A DNA stretch of 64,000 bases from assembly GCA_016703025.1 (NCBI GenBank), contig JADJCV010000001.1, positions 1-64,000 on the forward strand, in the 5' to 3' direction. How positions within the stretch are numbered: position 1 is the stretch's first letter; every line of letters starts with the position of its first letter. The DNA is from Candidatus Avedoeria danica. Lineage in GTDB: Bacteria; Chloroflexota; Anaerolineae; Epilineales; Epilineaceae. A program made the translations under genes and the position numbers. The notes under the pieces are model-generated. The model had not been told where the DNA came from. It searched no databases and worked only from the letters and a program-made list of their open reading frames with translations. Of the stretch, positions 10,531 to 17,611 are shown piece after piece.

Positions 10531-11698
10531 CCTTGCCGCCGCCCGGCGCATCGCCTTGGCGGCCCAGGGCTTCGCGGACCCCCTGCCGTCCGGCCGCCCC
10601 GACGTGCGCCACCTGCGCCGCGTCGTCGACCGGGTGGCGGCGGTTCAGCTGGACAGCGTGAACGTGTTCGCCCGGGCGCACCACATGCCGTTCGCCAGCC
10701 GGCTCGGCTGGCCGGCGCCGAGGATCGTCGACCGCCACATGAACGAGACCGGCGAGCTGTTCGAGTACTGGGGCCACATGGCGTCCAGCATGCCGGTGGC
10801 GATGCAGCCGCTGTTTCGGTGGAAGATGGACCAGGCGTGGCCGTGGAAACGGATCGATCAGATCGAGGTCGACCGCCCTGGGTTCGTCGAGCGGACGTTC
10901 GACTTCGTCGCGGCCAACGGGCCGCTGACGATCAAGGACCTGGACGACGTCGGGACGCGCGACGACGGGTGGTGGCGGTCGGAAGGCCGTGTCGTCCTGG
11001 AGTGGTTGTTTGCCAAGGGGCGCCTGACGGCGTGGCGCCGCCCCGACTTCACCCGCGTGTACGACGTGCCGGAGCGGCGTCTTCCCGCCACCGTGCTGGC
11101 GATGCCGACGCCCGATCCTGTCGATGCCCGTCGCGCGCTCGTCGCCATCGCCGCCCGCAGCCTGGGGGTGTTCACGCTGGGCGACGCGGCGGACTACTGG
11201 CGTTTCTTGCGTGCCGAAACCGCGGCGCGGCTGGCCGAGCTCGAGCGGAGCGGCGAGGTCGAGCGGGTTGCCGTCGAGGGCTGGTGCGAACCGACGTGGC
11301 TTGCGGTTGGCGCTGCCGAGCCGCGCCGCATCCGCGCCCGCGCGCTGCTGTCCCCGTTCGACCCGCTCGTCTGGTACCGCCCGCGGGCGCAGCGGCTGTT
11401 TGACTTCGCGTACCTGATCGAGATCTATGTGCCTGAGGCCAAGCGCGTCCACGGGTATTACGTGCTGCCGTTCCTGCTGGGCGAGGATCTGGTGGCGCGG
11501 GTCGACGTCAAGGCGGATCGGTCCGCGGGGCGGCTGCTGGTGCGGTCGGCATGGCTCGAGCCGGGTTATGACGCGGAGCACGTGGCGCGTGAACTGGCGG
11601 AGGTGCTGCGCGAGGCGGCGGCGGGGGTGGGGGCGGGGGAGGTCGTCGTCGAGGACAAGGGGGATCTGGCGGGGGCGTTAGGGCGGGCGGCGGGATGA
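10517..11698 (+). CDS. Winged-helix DNA glycosylase, YcaQ/AlkX-like
   Basis: An intact 393-residue protein of the HTH_42/YcaQ family (COG3214), cytoplasmic proteins that unhook interstrand crosslinks and remove bulky or cationic alkylation damage. Family features: an N-terminal AARRIALAAQGF, then RRVVDRVAAVQLDSVNVFAR, which contains the Q-x-D catalytic motif (QLD) of the YcaQ group, HMPFASRL, EYWGHMASSMP, and a C-terminal LLSPFDPLVWYRPRAQRLFDF followed by YYVLPFLLGEDLVARVDVKAD. The length is typical. The start is the third ATG in a tandem repeat, without a clear ribosome site, so initiation may be weak or leaderless. It appears to be a single-gene unit divergent from the NHL/vWA gene. Confidence 0.85.
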   Translation: MRTLTLAAARRIALAAQGFADPLPSGRPDVRHLRRVVDRVAAVQLDSVNVFARAHHMPFASRLGWPAPRIVDRHMNETGELFEYWGHMASSMPVAMQPLFRWKMDQAWPWKRIDQIEVDRPGFVERTFDFVAANGPLTIKDLDDVGTRDDGWWRSEGRVVLEWLFAKGRLTAWRRPDFTRVYDVPERRLPATVLAMPTPDPVDARRALVAIAARSLGVFTLGDAADYWRFLRAETAARLAELERSGEVERVAVEGWCEPTWLAVGAAEPRRIRARALLSPFDPLVWYRPRAQRLFDFAYLIEIYVPEAKRVHGYYVLPFLLGEDLVARVDVKADRSAGRLLVRSAWLEPGYDAEHVARELAEVLREAAAGVGAGEVVVEDKGDLAGALGRAAG

Positions 11699-11701
11699 TC
11701 T

Positions 11702-11732
11702 CACGAGTTTTCGTGCTACACTGATTCTCGTG
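11702..11732. promoter_or_regulatory. Promoter and operator-like inverted repeat of the VapBC pair
   Basis: CACGAG at 11702-11707 and CTCGTG at 11727-11732 are inverted copies. A plausible -10 box (TACACT, 11717-11722) lies between them and the antitoxin ATG follows at 11742. A palindrome flanking the -10 fits the autoregulation usual for VapBC operons. No binding data are available. Confidence 0.5.
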
Positions 11733-11741
11733 GAGGTGCTG

Positions 11742-11987
11742 ATGGATGCCCAGAATGTGACGGTATCGCTGCCAAGGGATGTTCTGCTCAGGGTCAAGGT
11801 CATCGCCGCGCAGCGACGGACGTCGGTGTCGAGCCTGCTGACCGATGCGTTGGAGCAGCTCGTCGCCCGCGAGGATGCGTTTGTGCGAGGGCGCCGGCAT
11901 CACCTGGCGGCGCTGGAGGCGCCAGCAGACCTCGGGACGAACGGTGTGATCCACGCAACCCGCGACGAACTTCATGCGCGAGGATGA
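11742..11987 (+). CDS. VapB-type antitoxin, ribbon-helix-helix family
   Basis: An 81-residue protein with an N-terminal ribbon-helix-helix motif (NVTVSLPRDVLLRVKVIAAQ, then SSLLTDALEQLV). ATG 11742 is chosen because GGAGG lies five bases upstream; GTG 11730 would add four residues. The last 14 bases overlap the toxin gene, the usual antitoxin-toxin coupling. The N-terminus would bind the promoter palindrome, and the variable C-terminal tail would wrap the PIN toxin. Confidence 0.8.
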   Translation: MDAQNVTVSLPRDVLLRVKVIAAQRRTSVSSLLTDALEQLVAREDAFVRGRRHHLAALEAPADLGTNGVIHATRDELHARG

Positions 11988-12405
11988 TCCGCGCACCTTT
12001 GTGGACACGAACATCCTCATCTACGCCCATGATCGATCGGCCGGGCACAAGCACGAGGTCGCCCGCGATCTGATCCGCTCGCTGTGGGACAGCGGCCGGG
12101 GCTGCTTAAGCGTTCAAGTGCTCCAGGAGTTCTACGTCAACATCACCCGCAAGGTGCCTCACCCGCTCAACGTTGCAGAGGCGGCCGACATCGTCTCCGA
12201 TCTTTCCACGTGGGACGTCCATACGCCGACCGCGGCCGACGTGCTCGACGCGATACGTCTGGCAGAGCGCTACGGGATTACCTTTTGGGACGCGATGATC
12301 CTGGTCAGCGCGCAGTCGCTCGGCTGCGAAGTCGTGTGGTCGGAAGATCTCAACGCCAGCCAACGATATGGGAGCGTCCAGGTGCTGAACCCGCTAGCGG
12401 GCTGA
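11974..12405 (+). CDS. VapC-type PIN-domain toxin ribonuclease
   Basis: A 143-residue PIN-domain protein overlapping its antitoxin. The four acidic positions of the metal site can be seen: Asp in FVDTNILIYAHD, Glu in VQVLQEFYVN, Asp in ITFWDAMILVSAQ and the acidic pair in VVWSEDLNA. The length is normal for VapC. VapC toxins are Mg-dependent ribonucleases that cut tRNA or rRNA when released from VapB. The frame is intact and the site complete, so the pair looks functional. Confidence 0.88.
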   Translation: MREDDPRTFVDTNILIYAHDRSAGHKHEVARDLIRSLWDSGRGCLSVQVLQEFYVNITRKVPHPLNVAEAADIVSDLSTWDVHTPTAADVLDAIRLAERYGITFWDAMILVSAQSLGCEVVWSEDLNASQRYGSVQVLNPLAG

Positions 12406-12407
12406 GG

Positions 12408-12638
12408 TCACCCAACACCGTGGCGACCGTGAGCTGGGTCGCAATCCCGGCGCCGAGCGACGTGCCCGCAGTGCGACCGAGGACGGCGGCCGACGATGCC
12501 GGCCACCGCCGTCCTGAATTGGCCGAGCGCCGCCATGGGGCGGCACGACATTACGGCGCCCGCTCCGCGCCCTGAGGCGGCAGTTCGAGCGGATCGTCCG
12601 GGTGAGCCGCGTCCCACAGGACCGGCATCCCCGCGAAG
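12408..12638. repeat. Degraded, internally deleted copy of the 15.14-15.67 kb segment
   Basis: Bases 12412-12450 match 15143-15181 (inside the DUF4389 gene). The stretch 12451-12625 matches about 15490-15655, covering the double hairpin and the 3' end of the HU-like gene. On the minus strand it still reads LWDAAHPDDPLELPPQGAE before a stop, against LWDAAHPEDPLDLPLQVAE in the intact gene. About 310 bases of the DUF4389 gene are missing between the two blocks. The hairpins persist at 12481-12516 and 12530-12545. The region is therefore a decayed duplicate, not an intergenic region of its own. Confidence 0.8.
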
Positions 12639-13049
12639 GCCACCTTCAAGACCGTCGCCGGGTTCCTGAACGCCCCGTACGGAGGCAACCTCCTCATCGG
12701 TGTCGCTGACGACGGCACCCTGCACGGCCTCGAAACCGACTACGCCACGTTCTCCAAGCGCGGCCAGCGCGGCGACCGCGACCTCTTCGGCCAGCACCTC
12801 CAGAACCTCATCGTCGGCCGCCTCGGCGATGCCGCCGCCTCCCTCGTATCGTGGGAGTTCCACACGATGGACGGCCAGGACCTCTGCCGCGTCAGCGTCG
12901 AACCGGCCGACTTCCCGGTATACGAGGGCACAGGGGAGGACGACCGGACGCTCTGGTGGCGATACCCAGCGGGCACGAAGGCCGTGACGGATGGGGAGGA
13001 GGCGCGTCGGATCGTGCGGAGGAGGTTCGGGGTGGGTGTGGAGCGGTAG
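12639..13049 (+). pseudogene. 5'-truncated AlbA_2/Schlafen-type DNA-binding domain gene
   Basis: An open frame with no credible start reads KATFKTVAGFLNAPYGGNLL, IGVADDGTLHGLETDYATFS, RDLFGQHLQNLIVGRLGD, then DGQDLCRVSVEPADFPVYE, and stops at 13047-13049. This is the second half of the AlbA_2 domain (COG2865) found in predicted transcription regulators and defence-related proteins. The N-terminal strand and helix (the 'E..EFK..' part) are absent; their place is taken by the degraded repeat copy on the other strand. It is most likely a remnant joined at a rearrangement point near 12630. Confidence 0.75.
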
Positions 13050-13115
13050 GATGGTTCGTGTCGCGGCCTGTCGTCACGCGCGGCCCGCGCCGCACACCTG
13101 TCCCGTATCAGCAAG

Positions 13116-14117
13116 TCACGGCCGGACCACGGACGGCAGGAAGAGGGGTCTGCACGGACCCACTGGATACATGCGACAGATGAGTCCTGAATCGTCGATG
13201 AACGGATTCCGGTTGCCCTGCATGTCGCGTCGCCCGATGATGTCATTGCGACGTCGTTCGCGCCCGTCCACCTGATCTTGTAGCGCCCATCGGACGAGCG
13301 TGCTGAGCCGGCCATAGCGTACGATCTCATCGAAGGGCGGGCCGCCGCTGCTCTCCGGCACGTTTTCGCCGAGCTGCAACTTTGGCTCATCGTCGCACGC
13401 CCCTGCCGACGGCATGACCGCGCTGGTCGGCCCGCCGTCGTAGCGCACGTCCATATAGAACAGCGCCCTGGCGATGTCGCCGCGGCGCTCGATCCACACT
13501 TCGAAGACGTCCCGGCCGTCGGCGTCCTCACCGCGCTGGTTCTGATTCGGGGAGGGCGTGCCTGACGGCATCGGTGTGCAGTCATGGTGACAGTCATCGA
13601 ACGGGTGGTTCGAGTGACCAGAGCTGCCGTTCGCGATCGGGTGCGCAGCGAAGAGGTGATGGGCGTCCGAGAGGGGAACATTGCACGCCCCCTCCTCGGC
13701 GAATCCGCGCGACGACGGCCAGACGTGCTCAATGTCCCAGGGCCGCCGCGGAGTGCCGATCTTGGCGACCTTGTTCATACTCTCGCCGAAGTAGATGTCG
13801 ATCACGTTCTCCGGAGTCGCGGGATCTTCTTCCGTTTCCGTGAGGATGCGTGTCGCCACGGTTTCCGGTGCCCCCCTCCTCATGTGACCGCTCGCCGCGC
13901 ACGAGTGCACGCGAGCGTGCAGCGCGTTACCGCGGAGCGCCGCCCCAATCACGCACGGTGTCGCAGTAGGCGACGGTGTTGGCATCGGGGGCTGTGCGCG
14001 CACGGACGCATGCCGCCGCGCAGCGACCGTCGCGAGTGCGACAAGGAGGCTGATGACGACGAGCGCGAATTGTGCGACGGCCGTTCTGGGGGGCGGCATG
14101 CGTCGGCGACGATACAT
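13116..14117 (-). CDS. Secreted endonuclease I family nuclease
   Basis: A 333-residue protein with an N-terminal hydrophobic segment (AQFALVVISLLVALATVAA), so it is probably exported. The nuclease core matches the endonuclease I family (PF04231, EndA/NucM type): PWDIEHVWPSSRGF (general-base His and metal ligand region), PLSDAHHLFAAHPIANGSSG, RGDIARALFYMDVRYDG, LVRWALQDQVDGRERRRND and MQGNRNPFIDDSG (Asn ligand). These enzymes degrade DNA non-specifically outside the cytoplasm, with Mg in a beta-beta-alpha metal fold. The start may be ATG 14117 or the ATG six codons downstream. It is transcribed away from the AlbA remnant and lies just downstream of the small gene at 14279-14533. Confidence 0.85.
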   Translation of the reverse strand: MYRRRRMPPPRTAVAQFALVVISLLVALATVAARRHASVRAQPPMPTPSPTATPCVIGAALRGNALHARVHSCAASGHMRRGAPETVATRILTETEEDPATPENVIDIYFGESMNKVAKIGTPRRPWDIEHVWPSSRGFAEEGACNVPLSDAHHLFAAHPIANGSSGHSNHPFDDCHHDCTPMPSGTPSPNQNQRGEDADGRDVFEVWIERRGDIARALFYMDVRYDGGPTSAVMPSAGACDDEPKLQLGENVPESSGGPPFDEIVRYGRLSTLVRWALQDQVDGRERRRNDIIGRRDMQGNRNPFIDDSGLICRMYPVGPCRPLFLPSVVRP

Positions 14118-14177
14118 CGCCCTCTTGACGTCGGCAAGCCCTTGCCCCTATGGCGTCCAACAGCCTGAAATTGGGTC

Positions 14178-14195
14178 GATGCTCACGTGAGCATC
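14178..14195. promoter_or_regulatory. 18-base perfect palindrome
   Basis: GATGCTCACGTGAGCATC reads the same on both strands and is followed by CCTTT. It lies between the endonuclease I start (14117) and the end of the small gene at 14279. It could be an operator or a compact terminator. Confidence 0.55.
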
Positions 14196-14278
14196 CTTTC
14201 CCGCGGTCCGGCGCCGTCCTTCAGTTCCGGCCGACGATACCATCCACACCACATCATCACGGACTCGACAACGCCAAG

Positions 14279-14533
14279 CTAGCGGGCGACCGCCGGCGGT
14301 TCCACCGCTGCCGGTGCGTCTTCGTCCGTCCGCGGCATGTCGTGTGTACGCACCGCGTTGGCGCTCCCCTTCAGATCGCCCTGGCCGAAAGTGGTCGCTT
14401 CGGTACCGAGTTCCCCGAAGTGGTTGATCTCGGTCGTCCCGCCCTGTACGCCGCGCCGGCGGCCGATCGTCGTCAGACCGCTCGAGCTCTTCTTGCGGAC
14501 CTTGCCCCTAATCGGTGCTTCTTTGGCGCCCAT
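14279..14533 (-). CDS. Small protein of unknown function, paralogue A
   Basis: An 84-residue protein (MGAKEAPIRGKVRKKSSSG, then TTIGRRRGVQG, TTEINHFGELGTE, TTFGQGDLK). The N-terminal 48 residues are nearly the same as paralogue B at 16516-16815; the tails differ. It is basic near the N-terminus and rich in Gly, Thr and Ser, with no signal peptide or membrane helix. ATG 14533 is preferred to GTG 14542 because the paralogue starts at the matching place. I do not recognise the family. Conservation of the protein and of a block upstream between the two copies shows it is a real gene. Confidence 0.7.
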   Translation of the reverse strand: MGAKEAPIRGKVRKKSSSGLTTIGRRRGVQGGTTEINHFGELGTEATTFGQGDLKGSANAVRTHDMPRTDEDAPAAVEPPAVAR

Positions 14534-14593
14534 GATCTCCACTCCATTCGCGGCATCGAACTCCTATCATCCCCCCTCTGCACGGACCGCGTA

Positions 14594-14632
14594 ATCGGCC
14601 ATTGTCCCGATGCCGCGTCGGCGCTGTCCTAC
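14594..14632 (-). promoter_or_regulatory. Upstream block conserved between paralogues A and B (copy A)
   Basis: This 39-base block matches 16898-16936 at 33 of 39 positions, and five of the six differences are transitions. It lies about 60-100 bases before the start of paralogue A. The sequence between block and start is less conserved, so a promoter or leader function is plausible. Confidence 0.6.
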
Positions 14633-14725
14633 ACGTCGTGTGCGGACGATCGGCGGGCGGGTCGCGGGCAGGAGGGCGTGGATTGGGTGGACGAGGCGCT
14701 GTCGGGAGCGGGCGGATGGCCCGCG

Positions 14726-15383
14726 CTACTGCAAGCTGAACGGCGGATACTCGTCCGTCACGAGCAGGAAGGCGTAGGCGGACACGCGCATCCACCAGCG
14801 CGCGACGCCGACGACGAAGTCGAACAGCGGGCGCGGGTAGCGGCCGGTGAAGAGGATCGCGAACCAGGCGATGATCACCGCGACGAAGGCGGCGAGCGAG
14901 AGAAAGATCAGCACGATGTAGTGCGGGATCGCCAGCAGCCACTTCACCAGGGCCAGCCAGGGATTCAGCTCCAGCTCCACGTTCGGGTAGTCGACGTCCA
15001 GGTGGACGGACTGCGCCTCGACGGTGGACGGGTACACGTCGGTGAGCAGGGCCATGTACGCCCCGACCCGATTCCCGAAGCGCGCCAGCTCGAGCTGGAA
15101 GTCGAACCACCAGCGCGGATAGTGCTTGCGAAAGGCGATCATCAACGCCGTGGCGATCGTGAGCTGGGCCGCGATCCCGGCGCCCGCCGACCGCGCCGTC
15201 CGGATGATCTCGCCCCCATCCCGGAACCGCCTCGACGGTTTCCGGTCTGGCCGCCCCCGCGATCAGGCCGAAGATGATGAGGATGGGGATGGCCCAGATG
15301 ATCCGGAAGAAGGTGGTCATCCGGTCCAGGCTTTCGGGATAGTCGACGTCGAAGCGAGCGGCATACGGGGCGGACTCGGGCAC
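14726..15383 (-). CDS. DUF4389 membrane protein, frame-shifted
   Basis: GTG 15383 has a GGAGG site and starts VPESAPYAARFDVDYPESLD, followed by a helix (RIIWAIPILIIFGLIAGAA). After a one-base shift near 15225 it continues SAGAGIAAQLTIATALMIAF, RKHYPRWWFDFQLELARFGN and RVGAYMALLTDVYPS. Two more helices follow, with ILFTGRYPRPLFDFVVGV and AYAFLLVTDEYPPFSLQ at the end. These repeated 'Y..LLTD.YP' and 'ILFTGRYPR' phrases define DUF4389. The protein would have about four to five membrane helices. Its function is unknown. A fragment of a second copy is present at 12412-12450. Confidence 0.82.
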
Positions 15384-15512
15384 GATGCGCCTCCAGGTTG
15401 GGATCGATTGGCGGGCGAACTTGTACCAGCGACGATGCGGAAGGACAAGGATGCCGGTGGACAAGGCGACGGCCGTCGACGTTTGCGCCGAGCGACGTGC
15501 TCGCTGCGTGCC

Positions 15513-15583
15513 CGAGGACGGCGGCGGCAATGTGGGCCGCCGCCGTCCTCGCGTGGCCGAGTGCCGCCGTCGTGTGGCGGCAC
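15513..15583. terminator. Double hairpin, probable terminator of the HU-like gene
   Basis: Hairpin 1 has a perfect 16-base stem (CGAGGACGGCGGCGGC, 15513-15528, with 15536-15551). Hairpin 2 has an 8-base stem (GTGCCGCC, 15561-15568, with 15576-15583). They start five bases after the stop of the minus-strand gene at 15588. The same pair survives in degraded form at 12481-12545. Confidence 0.7.
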
Positions 15584-15587
15584 GACA

Positions 15588-16013
15588 TTACGCCGCCGGT
15601 TCTGCGACCTGCAGCGGCAGATCGAGCGGATCCTCCGGGTGTGCCGCATCCCACAGGGCCTTGTAGCCGGCGTCGTCCAAGCCGATGTTCCCGCGGTTGG
15701 CGATCTCGCCGACGTAGCGGTCGAGGGCCGCGAGGCCGGTTGCAAGCTCCCGGTCGACGACGATCGCCATATGGATGTGGCCGTCGCGGCGGATCGCGGG
15801 GCGGAACCGGCCGATACCGTCGACCTCGACCGGGACCCCGCTGCGGCCGTACTGCAGCAGGACCTCGTGCAGCTCGCGCAGGACCATGAGCATCTGGCCG
15901 TGCTTGAACCCGGTCCGTCCGGCCAGCAGCTGGGCCAGCTCGACGGTGGTGGCCGTACGGCTATAGACGAGCCGCGGGCCGTGGACGTGGAACGCCTCCA
16001 AGAACGACGCCAT
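15588..16013 (-). CDS. Putative HU-like DNA-binding protein
   Basis: A 141-residue protein starting at ATG 16013, with GGAGGT seven bases upstream. It opens with MASFLEAFHVHGPRLVYSRT, has a helical stretch (TVELAQLLAGRTGFKHGQ, MLMVLRELHEVLLQYGRSG), then the strand phrase VPVEVDGIGRFRPAIRRDGH. The last part recalls the beta-arm entrance of HU-family domains ('V.l.giG.f'), especially the larger HU-like (HU-HIG type) proteins. The C-terminus (ALWDAAHPEDPLDLPLQVAE) is also present as a fragment at 12551-12625. Membership of the HU group is a moderate-confidence call from pattern only. It is followed by a double terminator and the DUF4389 gene. Confidence 0.5.
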   Translation of the reverse strand: MASFLEAFHVHGPRLVYSRTATTVELAQLLAGRTGFKHGQMLMVLRELHEVLLQYGRSGVPVEVDGIGRFRPAIRRDGHIHMAIVVDRELATGLAALDRYVGEIANRGNIGLDDAGYKALWDAAHPEDPLDLPLQVAEPAA

Positions 16014-16515
16014 CGTGAGACCTCCTTCAAGGGCGGGTGCCGGCGCGTGCCGGCGGTTGAATCGATGGCGCACAGCGTACGGGGTGGTAGAGGGGTGTGA
16101 ACGGCGCTTGGCCGCCGCGTGGCCGCTGATTGCCCGACGCTGGGGGGGCGGGAGCGGATCGCTTGGGGGAATCGGCGAGGTCGCTGAAGCGAATCGCGGG
16201 AATCACCGGAGGGAATCGGGGGATTCGCTCGAGGGACGCGCGCGAAGGCCCCCAATAGGCGACAACTTAAGGCGAACCATCAATCCGCTGCCCGGCCCCA
16301 CCCGACCGTGAACGGCCGGGCGGACGGCGGTCTCGAACATCCCGAACAATTACACAACTTTCATCAGCCGTTGATTTGTCGCGGCGCTCTCAATGGCCTG
16401 ACCACACGGCCGCGTCACGCCGAGTCGGCATAGGCGTCGGTTCGCCCTACAACCGTTAATCGGCCGCAGCCCGCACGACTGTGTCGTCGTCGAGATCGAG
16501 AACCGCTGCCGCGGG
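16014..16515. other. 502-base gene-free stretch with GAATC cluster
   Basis: No convincing gene is visible here. Between about 16160 and 16225 GAATC occurs four times and GATTC once within some 65 bases, close behind the start of the HU-like gene, so the cluster could be its regulatory region. The part from 16340 to 16450 is lower in GC (TACACAACTTTCATC) and may hold a promoter or the 3' region of paralogue B. Nothing more specific could be identified. Confidence 0.4.
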
Positions 16516-16815
16516 TTACCGTGGCAACTCCAGATCGGACCGTTTTCGCGGCGCGACCTGCGCCCCAGGTGCCGGGGGCGCAGCTGGCTCGGCTGTCGGC
16601 ACTCCATCCGTCGATGGACTTTCGCCAGCGCCTTCCGCGACGGCGCCCCCCTGCAGATCCCCCTGCCCGAACGTGCTCGTCTCGGTCCCGAGTTCCCCGT
16701 AGTGGTTGATCTCGGTCGTCGCGCCTTGGACGCCTCTCCTGCGGCCGATCGTCGTGTGCCCGCTCGAACTCTTCTTGCGAACCTTGCCGGTGATCGGGGC
16801 TTCTTTCGCGGGCAT
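16516..16815 (-). CDS. Small protein of unknown function, paralogue B
   Basis: A 99-residue protein starting at ATG 16815 with an AGGAG site. The N-terminal part (MPAKEAPITGKVRKKSSSGH, TTIGRRRGVQG, TTEINHYGELGTE, STFGQGDLQ) is nearly identical to paralogue A at 14279-14533. The C-terminal 50 residues are a divergent, proline/alanine-rich tail ending KRSDLELPR. There is no signal, helix or known motif. A conserved core with a variable tail can be seen in ribosomal peptide precursors, in phage-like decoration proteins and in disordered regulators; the sequence does not choose between them. No modifying enzyme is recognisable next door. Confidence 0.7.
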   Translation of the reverse strand: MPAKEAPITGKVRKKSSSGHTTIGRRRGVQGATTEINHYGELGTETSTFGQGDLQGGAVAEGAGESPSTDGVPTAEPAAPPAPGAQVAPRKRSDLELPR

Positions 16816-16897
16816 GTTCTGCTCTCCTGTCGCATGCCCGCCGACCGCGGACTTCGTAATCGAACCCCCATCATCTTCACGCGCATCCGGCCGCGGT

Positions 16898-16936
16898 ATC
16901 GGCGATCGCCCCGACGCCGTGTCGGCGCCGTCCTAC
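16898..16936 (-). promoter_or_regulatory. Upstream block conserved between paralogues A and B (copy B)
   Basis: This copy matches 14594-14632 at 33 of 39 bases and lies about 83-121 bases before ATG 16815. It is itself GC-rich and partly palindromic (CCGACGCCGTGTCGG). Confidence 0.6.
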
Positions 16937-17092
16937 GCGGCGCCGCCAGTGCATTGTTGGGCCGGTTTGACTGGCGCGCGTGCTGACTGGCGCACGCGCA
17001 GACGTGCATGCCATCATGCGCCGCAACGCGCGCCGCGTGCGTATCGCGGCGCATGCTCCCATCCCACCACGCACGCAACTGGAGGCCCGCTC

Positions 17093-17566
17093 GTGATCCG
17101 CTCGACCGCCCGCTATCGGACGATGTCCTGCGCCGCTCTGTCCGCCCTGGCCCTGGCAGCCGTCGCGGGCTGTGCCGTCAGCCCGGAGAGCGGCGGCACA
17201 CTCTCACGTGAGGAATTCCTGAAGCAGGGCAACACGATCTGCGCAGAGGGCAACGCGGAGGTCGCCGCCGCAGTGCCCGAGTCCGAGGTCCCAGGGCCGC
17301 CTTCCGGCCCGGAAGGCGAGGCGTTCTTCCAGACGATCGTAACGGTCAGCAAGAAGCAAATGGACGGGGTGGAGGCCCTCAAGGCGCCGGCGGACCTCAA
17401 GCCCGAGGTGGACTCCATCCTCAGCGACGCTCGCGCGATCCTGGCCGATATCGAAGCGAAGGGGAGTGAGGAGCTGTTCGCCTCCGAAGAGGATCCATTC
17501 GCGGCGGTGAACGAGCGGCTCAAGGCGATCGGGCTCACGGAGTGCGCCGAGGAGCCGGCGGAGTAG
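17093..17566 (+). CDS. Small lipoprotein of unknown function
   Basis: GTG 17093 has GGAGG seven bases upstream. The signal peptide (MSCAALSALALAAVAGC) ends in an AVAGC lipobox, so the mature protein of about 130 residues is lipid-anchored. It is acidic and helical: TLSREEFLKQGNTICAEGN, FFQTIVTVSKKQMDGVEAL, VDSILSDARAILADIEAKG, and a terminal LTECAEEPAE. Two cysteines (TICAEG and LTECAE) may pair. The shape, a lipoprotein with 'F...GN.IC...N' near the start and a Cys near the end, is common in small actinobacterial and Chloroflexota lipoproteins with no known function. The frame is intact. Confidence 0.75.
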   Translation: MIRSTARYRTMSCAALSALALAAVAGCAVSPESGGTLSREEFLKQGNTICAEGNAEVAAAVPESEVPGPPSGPEGEAFFQTIVTVSKKQMDGVEALKAPADLKPEVDSILSDARAILADIEAKGSEELFASEEDPFAAVNERLKAIGLTECAEEPAE

Positions 17567-17611
17567 GCGCGGCGATCCGGACCGCCCGGCCGGGGCCGGC
17601 GGCCGAAGGCA

